Assembly (NCBI RefSeq): GCF_002008345.1 | Contig: NZ_MRAE01000027.1 | Span: 1-39,474 of the forward strand | Source: Clostridium tepidum | GTDB taxonomy: Bacteria; Bacillota; Clostridia; Clostridiales; Clostridiaceae | DNA length: 39,474 bases | Direction of reading: 5' to 3' | Part shown: positions 16,024 through 22,486 of the stretch, in pieces | Position numbering within the stretch: position 1 is the stretch's first letter | How the letters are laid out: each line of letters opens with the position of its first letter | The notes under the pieces: generated by a model | Database searches by the model: none | Told to the model about the DNA's origin: nothing | What the model saw: only the letters and a program-made list of their open reading frames with translations | Translations under genes and position numbers: made by a program

Positions 16024-16071
16024 AATAGGAGAAGTAATTGCTTTACTGCAATGAACTTCTCCTATTTTACT
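16024..16071 (+). terminator. Strong rho-independent terminator
   Basis: AATAGGAGAAGT (16024-16035) pairs perfectly with ACTTCTCCTATT (16055-16066), followed by TTTACTTT. Confidence 0.82.
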
Positions 16072-16423
16072 TTAATATAAAAGTATTTTGTATTTTGATA
16101 GGATATCAAACCGAAACCTAAAACCCGATTTTAGAAACGTTACTCTTATATAGATATATAATAAGAATGAATTCCTAGAAACCAATCTTTTTACATTAGA
16201 AACAGAGCAATTTGATAGATATTACATGCTTTGGCTAGGGGAAAGGAGTTAGAAATGATTTTTGAGAATTATGGGGTGAAAAGCGTTTCTAAAATTGAAT
16301 AAGCAGTTTCTAGAGGTTGTAGGTCTAAAGGGCAGGTGGCTTGGAAGTTATAAACTGTATAGTATGCTAGTAACTATTAAAGGTATTGTTTTTTCTTACC
16401 CATTAAAACTTATAAAAAATCTA

Positions 16424-16459
16424 TAAAAAAAAGGCTTTTCAGCGATAAACTGAAAAGCC
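16424..16459 (-). terminator. Terminator of the minus-strand two-gene unit
   Basis: On the minus strand GGCTTTTCAG pairs with CTGAAAAGCC and is followed by a run of T (the A run at 16424-16432 on the plus strand). Confidence 0.85.
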
Positions 16460-16472
16460 ATATAGAGTATTA

Positions 16473-16757
16473 TTAAGAGAGCCATTCATCTAAATATTTA
16501 AGCATCGCACTAATATGAGGATAATTATAACTTAATTTTTCTTGACTCAGTTCAGGAATAGTATTTGATAGTTTAATCAATAATTTATTTAACTCATCAA
16601 GCAAATCTCTTTCTCCATCAAAATTGTAGCGATATGTGGTTTCTAAGATATCGAGAAAATATTCAAGGTTCTTATATTCTCTTGAATTCTTACCAAAGAT
16701 TTGCAATACAGTGGATAACAGCCTGCTAATTTCTTGTTTAAGTTGTGGATTGTTCAT
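16473..16757 (-). CDS. Small hypothetical helical protein (94 aa)
   Basis: Begins MNNPQLKQEISRLLSTVLQI and is wholly helical and soluble. Start 16757 is used because GGGGGGTG lies just upstream at the right spacing. It is the second gene of a two-gene minus-strand unit, beginning shortly after the stop of the 105-residue gene and ending before a terminator. I recognise no family. Both small proteins are of plasmid-accessory type and probably act together. Confidence 0.7.
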   Translation of the reverse strand: MNNPQLKQEISRLLSTVLQIFGKNSREYKNLEYFLDILETTYRYNFDGERDLLDELNKLLIKLSNTIPELSQEKLSYNYPHISAMLKYLDEWLS

Positions 16758-16775
16758 AACAGCACCCCCCATTTC

Positions 16776-17093
16776 TTACATGAAAAAAATATTTGTATAT
16801 TGGTAGTAATATTTTTTTAGCATTACATATAAGTAATCTTCATCTAATTTATATTTATTCGAACATTGAATCCAAACGGAGTTTGCAGATATACTTAGAA
16901 GACATTTAGCGAGATAGAATTCGGCAACCTTATCTTCAGAAATATTTTCTTTCTTTAACTTCTCATTAAGGCATTTAATTGCATATCTTGCTATTCCAGC
17001 AACAGTCTTTTCAAGTTTTTTGGAGTACAGTGTGTAGTTTAAAGTATCTTCTAAAGAAATAGCATTAAATTTAGAGATGTTCACTGAAAGCAT
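16776..17093 (-). CDS. Small hypothetical protein (105 aa)
   Basis: Begins MLSVNISKFNAISLEDTLNY. It is mostly helical with several Tyr near the C terminus (KKYYYQYTNIF). A strong ribosome site (CGGAGGTGATTTGCC) precedes the ATG. No known domain is recognised. It is the first gene of the two-gene minus-strand unit. The neighbouring plus-strand gene is a SpoVS-like protein, and the roughly 320 bases between them should hold divergent promoters. Confidence 0.72.
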   Translation of the reverse strand: MLSVNISKFNAISLEDTLNYTLYSKKLEKTVAGIARYAIKCLNEKLKKENISEDKVAEFYLAKCLLSISANSVWIQCSNKYKLDEDYLYVMLKKYYYQYTNIFFM

Positions 17094-17414
17094 GGCAAAT
17101 CACCTCCGTTGATTGTTTTATGCATATTAATGAAATAAGTAATAAAAAGTCAAGTATTTTTTAGAACTAATAGGAACTTTTGCTTTATTTCTTTTAAATA
17201 TCAATGAAATTTTAGATAGAGAAGGATAAAGGTATGAATAATAATACTTGAACATAATGCTTATTCTTATTGTTCATACCTGTTGGGGACTATGATTGAT
17301 TTATTATGAGATGTTAGGATTTTAATAAAAAAGATGATGCTATAAAAAACTTGAAATTATTTTAGACTATCTTGTATCATACCTCAGATAATTCTTTAGG
17401 GAGGTATGTAATGC
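17094..17414. other. Divergent control region
   Basis: Gene-free DNA between the minus-strand unit and the SpoVS-like gene. A dyad with arms GGTATGAA (17231-17238) and TTCATACC (17273-17280), extended by TAATAA/TTATT, lies in the middle and could be an operator or a hairpin. GGGAGG at its right edge is the ribosome site of the SpoVS-like gene. Confidence 0.5.
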
Positions 17415-17702
17415 ATGGATATAAAGGTTCTTAGAGTTGCAGGAGATAGCAATATTAATGCTGCTGCAGATGCAGCAGTTGAGGAGATTAAGCAAAATAT
17501 GGCTGTAAATATAGACTGTATAGGTGTAAAGGCTGGTTACCAAACGGTAAAAGTTTTGATTCTATTGACAGAAAAACTAGTAAAAATGGGATACAAGTTT
17601 TATATGAGGCCCTTTTATGTGAAAGTAGATACACTAGTAGATAAATATGATACTATCCCTAAAACCGCTATACGCTGGACATTAATTGCAAAAAAGAAAT
17701 AA
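17415..17702 (+). CDS. SpoVS-like (stage V sporulation protein S) protein
   Basis: A 95-residue protein with the SpoVS pattern: IKVLRVAGDSNINAAADA at the start, CIGVKAGYQTVKVL in the middle (the conserved Gly-Ala-Gly/Asn-Gln-Ala-Val-Lys region) and a terminal strand TAIRWTLIA. SpoVS has an Alba-like fold and affects septation and sporulation in Bacillus. This copy is more diverged than chromosomal SpoVS, so it is probably a plasmid paralogue. It is followed by a terminator and then a GGDEF-Spo0E fusion gene, which makes a sporulation-linked neighbourhood. Confidence 0.82.
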   Translation: MDIKVLRVAGDSNINAAADAAVEEIKQNMAVNIDCIGVKAGYQTVKVLILLTEKLVKMGYKFYMRPFYVKVDTLVDKYDTIPKTAIRWTLIAKKK

Positions 17703-17761
17703 AATAATCCTTGTACAACCGACTAAAATATGGTAATATCAAAGCATACAGCCGAAAGGGG

Positions 17762-17808
17762 CACACCTTTCTTATACTGCCTAAAAGTATAAGGAGGTGT
17801 GTTTTTTT
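17762..17808 (+). terminator. Terminator or attenuator before the GGDEF gene
   Basis: CACACCTTTCTTATACT (17762-17778) pairs with AGTATAAGGAGGTGTG (17786-17801), then a T run. The 3' arm contains AAGGAGGTGTG, like the 3' arm of the hairpin at 25784-25843 (AAGGAGATGTG). It may simply end the SpoVS-like transcript. Confidence 0.8.
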
Positions 17809-17950
17809 ATGATTTAATAATTAAAGGGAAAAGGTGAACAGATGAGGGCCGGTAGAAGTAATGTGTTCTTAATTGGAACAAATTTTATCCGAAGTTAGGT
17901 AATAACATGTTCTAGCAAAGAACAAGCAATAAATTTGGGGGCTAATTATT

Positions 17951-18856
17951 GTGCGTAAGGAAGAGTACGAAATTGAGGAGATAATCCGTATTGTTTTGAA
18001 CAATGAAAATAAGGTTCTATACAGTAGCATTAACATTAACGAAACCCATTATTATCTGAAAAAACTAGGTGCTTTAAATAAATTATCTAAGGTTTCATGC
18101 GTTCAATATTGTCTAGAAAATCATCTGGCGTTTATTGACGAATTTTATATTAACGACCAAAAGTATCATATGATTACCATTGTTTCAAGCAAGCAAAAGT
18201 GCAGTGATTGTAGCAAATGCAGTAAAGTATTAGTTGATTCAGTTACAGGATTGCACAACAGAAACTATTGGGAACTGATTAATAATGGTTCAATATATTA
18301 TCCTCTAAGTACAAAAGATTTTGCCCTAATAATCATAGACATAGATAATTTAAAAGAAATTAATGACAATTTTGGGCATTTGGCAGGGGATGAGGTTATT
18401 AAGATAGTGGGACAATCGATTAAAAGGAATATAAGGAAAGAGGACTTAGGAGTAAGGTATGGAGGGGATGAATTCCTCATTCTGTTATTTAATCAAGATA
18501 AAAGGGCAGCAAAAAAAGTAATAGAAAGAATAAGAAAAGAGATTAATGAATTAACAGCAAGCCAAAGAATGAGTATTCAAATTAGTGCAGGAGTGGCATA
18601 TTATAATTCTTTAAGAAATGTGGGAGATATAATTAAGATGGCAGATAGAGATTTATACAAAGAGAAACAAATGAAAAAAACTAAAGAAAAACAGAACAGT
18701 GATAAATTGAAGTATTTAATTCAGGAAATAGAAAAATTAAGAGATGAGTTGAATAAGAAAGTTGCTCAAGGGGGTAAAGGGCTGAATAGTGAAGAAACAT
18801 TGAAACTGAGTCAAAGATTAGATGAACTGATTGTGGAACATTTATTGGATGAATAA
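17951..18856 (+). CDS. Diguanylate cyclase (GGDEF) fused to a Spo0E-like domain
   Basis: A 301-residue soluble protein. Residues 1-90 are a sensor-like region ending in KCSDCSKC (Cys84, Cys87, Cys90), possibly a metal or redox site. Residues about 93-225 are a GGDEF domain with the intact active motif RYGGDEF (GGDEF 171-175) and an RxxD inhibitory site (162-165) five residues before it, so c-di-GMP synthesis with product inhibition is expected. Residues about 251-301 match Spo0E-like phosphatases, with two helices and the signature LSQRLDEL (SQxLD at 287-291). Spo0E proteins dephosphorylate Spo0A~P and delay sporulation. The start is GTG after GGGGG. It is next to a SpoVS-like gene. Confidence 0.88.
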   Translation: MRKEEYEIEEIIRIVLNNENKVLYSSININETHYYLKKLGALNKLSKVSCVQYCLENHLAFIDEFYINDQKYHMITIVSSKQKCSDCSKCSKVLVDSVTGLHNRNYWELINNGSIYYPLSTKDFALIIIDIDNLKEINDNFGHLAGDEVIKIVGQSIKRNIRKEDLGVRYGGDEFLILLFNQDKRAAKKVIERIRKEINELTASQRMSIQISAGVAYYNSLRNVGDIIKMADRDLYKEKQMKKTKEKQNSDKLKYLIQEIEKLRDELNKKVAQGGKGLNSEETLKLSQRLDELIVEHLLDE

Positions 18857-19024
18857 CACGGGCTAGAAAGGAGATAAGCCCTAAAGAGACTGGAATCAGG
18901 AGTAAGGGATAATAAATTTTTAGAGCGAAAATATACTTGACATGAATAATTAATTGCATATAAAATGCTTCAGTCAAGTATAGGCTTCATCATTAATGCT
19001 TCTTTATTAATGCTTCTTTCATAA

Positions 19025-19054
19025 AACTGTCTACTAATAGTAGGCAGTTTTTTA
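19025..19054 (+). terminator. Rho-independent terminator after the GGDEF gene
   Basis: AACTGTCTACT (19025-19035) pairs with AGTAGGCAGTT (19039-19049), then a T run. The sequence is closely related to the terminator at 20172-20200. Confidence 0.82.
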
Positions 19055-19121
19055 TTGCAATTAGGCACGATGGATACAAGGTATAAAAAATAGAGTCCTA
19101 TGGCAAATCGAAGTTGTTATT

Positions 19122-19345
19122 TTGTATGAGTTATACTCAATTATAGAGGGATAAGGTTCAAAAAAATTACAAATCTATTATATGTTATGCTCAATAGTGG
19201 GGGAGATAAGGCCCATAAAAAATCCTCAAATTTTTTATGTGTAATACTATAAATGTAGGGATGAAAAGGCTTACAAAAAGAACCAAAAAATTGTGTTATG
19301 CTTATAAGTGTAGGGCTAAATGGTTCAAATAAAATTAAAAAACTT
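19122..19345. repeat. Four imperfect tandem repeats of about 55 bp
   Basis: Related blocks with TTAT(A/G)CTCA-like heads begin at 19131, 19185, 19242 and 19296 (periods 54, 57 and 54). Each continues with a GTAGGGATAAGG-like word and an A-rich run. They are gene-free and unlike the 20-bp arrays. On a plasmid without a recognised origin or centromere such iterated DNA is a candidate ori or parC, or a family of small structured RNAs. Confidence 0.7.
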
Positions 19346-19646
19346 GCACCCCCTCTGGTTTTAGAAATACATATTGCTCTAGTGATATGGAGCAATTAAG
19401 GGAGGTGGTTTTTGTGATAAATATTAGAGCATCTGCAAAAGGAACAAGAAAGAAAATTAGAGGCATTTTGCAGAATGCCTCTTAGATATAAGAAATCAAA
19501 TAAAAATATTCGTTAATCAATATTATATCAAAAATATATAAATTATGAATTCTAAAGGTAAAAAGAGAAATTAGGAAAATCAATTCAGTTATAGTTAATG
19601 AAGAAATAGAAAATTAAAATTTAATAACATGAAAGGATGATGAATT

Positions 19647-20147
19647 ATGGCTTATTATAATTACAGTAAAAGTTATTTAGAAAGTATGCTTGCAGAGTAT
19701 AAAGAACTTAAAAATATTGAAAAAGAATTAAATGAATTGTCGAAAGAAAATAAACTTGCAAATAATTATGATTTATATGAACAATATATGAAGAAAATTC
19801 AAACATATCATTTTGATGAGAACATTGAATACGCCAAAATATTTGCAAAAACAAAAGAAGAGTTAATAGAAAAAACAAGAGAATATATTAATGACATATA
19901 TTGTTTAGATGAAGGATATTACGATGAGGATGAATTATTAGAATATGAAAAGGCATTGCAAGAAGCATATATTAATTTTATTGGTCAAGGATATTATCAA
20001 ATTTATAATTCAATTGGATATGGTGGAGATATAAGCGTTCATAGAATAGACGAAATGCTTCAAATTGCTCTTGGTAATGCAATGGAAAAATTTGAATTTA
20101 ATGATGAAGTGTGGGAATATATTTGTGAACATCGTGATGATATATAA
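19647..20147 (+). CDS. Hypothetical acidic helical protein (166 aa)
   Basis: A soluble protein rich in Glu, Tyr and Lys. The first 80 residues look like a coiled coil (LAEYKELKNIEKELNELSKE). The acidic centre has DEGYYDEDELLEYE, and the end IALGNAMEKFEFN then WEYICEHRDD. A good ribosome site (GAAAGGATGATG) precedes the ATG and a terminator follows. No family is recognised. It lies just after the tandem repeats, so it could be a repeat-binding or replication-associated protein, but nothing in the sequence proves this. Confidence 0.72.
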   Translation: MAYYNYSKSYLESMLAEYKELKNIEKELNELSKENKLANNYDLYEQYMKKIQTYHFDENIEYAKIFAKTKEELIEKTREYINDIYCLDEGYYDEDELLEYEKALQEAYINFIGQGYYQIYNSIGYGGDISVHRIDEMLQIALGNAMEKFEFNDEVWEYICEHRDDI

Positions 20148-20171
20148 AATTAAATTATATTATTTATTCAA

Positions 20172-20200
20172 CTGTCTACTTAAAAAGTAGGCAGATTTTT
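20172..20200 (+). terminator. Rho-independent terminator
   Basis: CTGTCTACTT (20172-20181) pairs with AAGTAGGCAG (20185-20194), then TTTTT. It ends the 166-residue gene. Confidence 0.82.
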
Positions 20201-20417
20201 TATTTTAAATAGAGGATAGAATAATTATTCATTGTAACAAACTATTGCCGTGAATTAAATAGTAAAGATTCGTAAACTTAAAAGAGTAATAGAGGAAACC
20301 TTGAAACTTCTTTATAATTATCGCCGCTAGATATGTGGAGATAATATTAGTGCAAGATATGGAAACATATTGTAGAATTACACCATATAGTCCCCTTTGT
20401 TGAATCATTCAATAACA

Positions 20418-20603
20418 ATGCTGAAAAACAGGTATTATTTGTCCTTAATCATCATCGGATTATTCATAGGAGTTGACCTATTTTTGACAGGAGATAATTA
20501 TTTTTATCTATCAAAACGACGTAGAAGAGCAAATTGTTTTAAATCAGCATCTATGATTGAGATTAAACAAAAAATTGATAATGTGAAGAAGAAAGAACCC
20601 TAA
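20418..20603 (+). CDS. Doubtful small membrane protein (61 aa)
   Basis: An open frame starting MLKNRYYLSLIIIGLFIG with one hydrophobic helix, then a basic patch (KRRRRAN) and a charged tail. There is no clear ribosome site. It may be a real short membrane protein or chance; low confidence. Confidence 0.3.
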   Translation: MLKNRYYLSLIIIGLFIGVDLFLTGDNYFYLSKRRRRANCFKSASMIEIKQKIDNVKKKEP

Positions 20604-20823
20604 AAGACGAATTTGTCCCATATAAATGTTGAAATCCTTAGTTGTTTAGATAAAAAAAGTAAGGTGATTTACTAATTTTGCAGGCATATCCCTAATTAAG
20701 TTTGAAATTAAAATAAAATTAAGATACAATTATAAACAGATATATCTTTATTTTATTGAAGTTTACATTAAAAGATAATTGATAATTATTACAATGTTTA
20801 TAATGAAGCAAAGGGTGAGAAAT

Positions 20824-21636
20824 ATGCCATCACTTGATTGGATAGGTAGACAGGCTGTTATTAATCATTATAAAGAAATACCTTACCATTTGTTAGAAAT
20901 AGATAAGGGCTTATCATTCAATATTGATGAAGCCGATGGAAATGTTATTGTACATGGAGATAATTTAGTAGCCTTGAAAGCATTACTACCATATTACGCA
21001 AGGAGTGTTAAGTTTTGTTATATTGATGTGCCTTATAATACAGGTAATGAAGACTGGATTTATAATGATAACGTAAATGACCCGCAAATTAGAAAATGGC
21101 TCGGACAAGTTGTTGGAAAAGAACTTGATGATTTGTCGAGACATGACAAGTGGTTATGCATGATGTATCCGAGACTACAGTTGATAAAAGACTTCTTGCG
21201 TGATGATGGTTTTATTTGCGTACATATAGATGACTCAGAAAGTGCTAATTTAAAAATAATAATGGACGAAATATTTCATAGTTCTAATTATCTTGCAACA
21301 ATTTACGTACAGGTTAGGTATGCGGATAAAACCTTAAAACAAGATATGGATTTCCATAAGCAAATCGAACAAATTCTTGTTTATAGAAAAAGCCCTAAAG
21401 CAAAACCAAATTTGCAGTCTGAAGATTATTCGTATGATAAATTTGTTTTTTCTATTCAAGAAAAAGGTCAAGGAGAAGAAATTGAACTTGGAGGAAAAAA
21501 AGTAGTTATTTTTAAGCCAGGCCAATATGAAATTAAAAAACACGACAAAGGTTTCAAAGAAGGACTCAAAGAGATATGGGCAAGTGGTACAATTTTAGAT
21601 GGTAATTCACAGGAAGATTTTTTAGGGATTATCTAG
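20824..21636 (+). CDS. mod: Type III DNA methyltransferase Mod, N-terminal part (frameshifted)
   Basis: About 270 codons starting MPSLDWIGR after GGGTGAG. It carries the target-strand motif IV as DVPYNTGNEDW (most relatives have DPPY) and a segment up to the target-recognition region. The frame closes at 21636. One base earlier in the T6 run at 21618-21623 a -1 shift continues FRDYLADRKEIDGLGVLYK into the downstream frame, so the two ORFs are one gene. Mod would provide sequence recognition and adenine methylation for the Res subunit. Phase variation by slippage in homopolymers is known for type III mod genes. A sequencing error is the main alternative. Confidence 0.85.
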   Translation: MPSLDWIGRQAVINHYKEIPYHLLEIDKGLSFNIDEADGNVIVHGDNLVALKALLPYYARSVKFCYIDVPYNTGNEDWIYNDNVNDPQIRKWLGQVVGKELDDLSRHDKWLCMMYPRLQLIKDFLRDDGFICVHIDDSESANLKIIMDEIFHSSNYLATIYVQVRYADKTLKQDMDFHKQIEQILVYRKSPKAKPNLQSEDYSYDKFVFSIQEKGQGEEIELGGKKVVIFKPGQYEIKKHDKGFKEGLKEIWASGTILDGNSQEDFLGII

Positions 21637-21698
21637 CAGATAGAAAAGAAATAGATGGACTTGGCGTTCTTTACAAAGTATATGGCATTGGTGATGAT

Positions 21699-22484
21699 AT
21701 GTACGAATATCGCTATTTTACCGGCCCTAAAAGGAAAAATGCAACAAAAGGTAAGTATTATCAAGGAGTTCCTGTAGATAAACTTGAAGATGGTGCTGTG
21801 AGAATAAACTCTATTCCTAATTTCTATGATATGGCTGCTGATTTTGGTAATTGCAGGCATGAGGGAGGAGTAGAGTTTAAAAGTGGTAAAAAACCAGAAA
21901 AATTACTTGCAATGCTATTAGAGTATTTTACATCTGAAGGAGATATTGTTATGGATTCATTTGCTGGAAGTGGGACGACTGCCGCGGTAGCCCATAAAAT
22001 GAAGCGTAAATGGATTGCTGTAGAGATGGGAGACCATTGCTATACTCATGTACAAAAACGCTTGCTTTCAATAGTAAAAGGAGAAGATAATACAGGAGTG
22101 ACAAAACAATATAACTGGCATGGTGGTGGAGGCTTTATTTTTTACGAACTGTCTGTTCCACTTACAGATAAATATGGTCAAATTAACAAAAATGTATCAT
22201 ATGAACATCTAGCAAAACATATTTTTTTCACTGAAACAGGAAATGCAATATTTGAAGACGACCTACCAGAAAAACCATTAATTGGTATATATAAACAAAC
22301 AGCATATTTCTTGCTATATGAAAAAGAACAGGAGACTGTACTAGATAGTTCTATATTAGATTATATAAATCAGTTTGATGGATTTAAAGTAGTATATGCT
22401 GATAGATGTGTTATAGGAAATTCTTATCTTAAAGCACATGGTATTACTTTTAAACAAATCCCTTATCAGGTGGAGGTAAGATAG
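21699..22484 (+). CDS. mod: Type III DNA methyltransferase Mod, C-terminal part (frameshifted)
   Basis: The C-terminal portion of the same methyltransferase. It contains the AdoMet-binding motif I region (VMDSFAGSGTTAAVAHKM) followed by KWIAVEMGDHCY, in the motif order expected of beta-class Mod enzymes (catalytic motif first, AdoMet motif later). The ATG at 21699 is probably internal, because matching sequence continues upstream in this frame to the T6 run near 21620. It ends 2 bases before the res start codon, so translation of the two is coupled. Confidence 0.85.
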   Translation: MYEYRYFTGPKRKNATKGKYYQGVPVDKLEDGAVRINSIPNFYDMAADFGNCRHEGGVEFKSGKKPEKLLAMLLEYFTSEGDIVMDSFAGSGTTAAVAHKMKRKWIAVEMGDHCYTHVQKRLLSIVKGEDNTGVTKQYNWHGGGGFIFYELSVPLTDKYGQINKNVSYEHLAKHIFFTETGNAIFEDDLPEKPLIGIYKQTAYFLLYEKEQETVLDSSILDYINQFDGFKVVYADRCVIGNSYLKAHGITFKQIPYQVEVR

Positions 22485-22486
22485 CA

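Larger units (their letters stand above)
15869..16472. other. Gene-free stretch between convergent units
   Basis: No gene is supported. It holds a strong terminator at 16024-16071 for rightward transcription and the minus-strand terminator at 16424-16459. The remaining roughly 350 bases show short broken frames only. Confidence 0.6.
18857..19646. other. Gene-free region with tandem repeats
   Basis: Holds a terminator (19025-19054), four tandem repeats of about 55 bp (19122-19345), a hairpin ATTGCTC/GGAGCAAT (about 19374-19397) and a short GTG-initiated frame after GGGAGG (19 codons) that overlaps a strong hairpin AGAGGCATT/AATGCCTCT (19459-19482). I do not call the 19-codon frame a gene. Confidence 0.55.
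20148..20823. other. Mostly non-coding stretch before the type III R-M genes
   Basis: Holds the terminator at 20172-20200, one doubtful small ORF (20418-20603) and an AT-rich upstream region for mod. GGGTGAGAAAT just before 20824 is the mod ribosome site. Nothing else is recognised. Confidence 0.5.

Noticed and set aside
17703..17950. c-di-GMP riboswitch before the GGDEF gene
   Set aside because: None of the conserved GEMM words or tetraloop-receptor elements is visible; only a plain terminator hairpin is present.
19419..19482. A 19-codon GTG-initiated ORF after GGGAGG
   Set aside because: It mostly overlaps a strong hairpin and has no further support.
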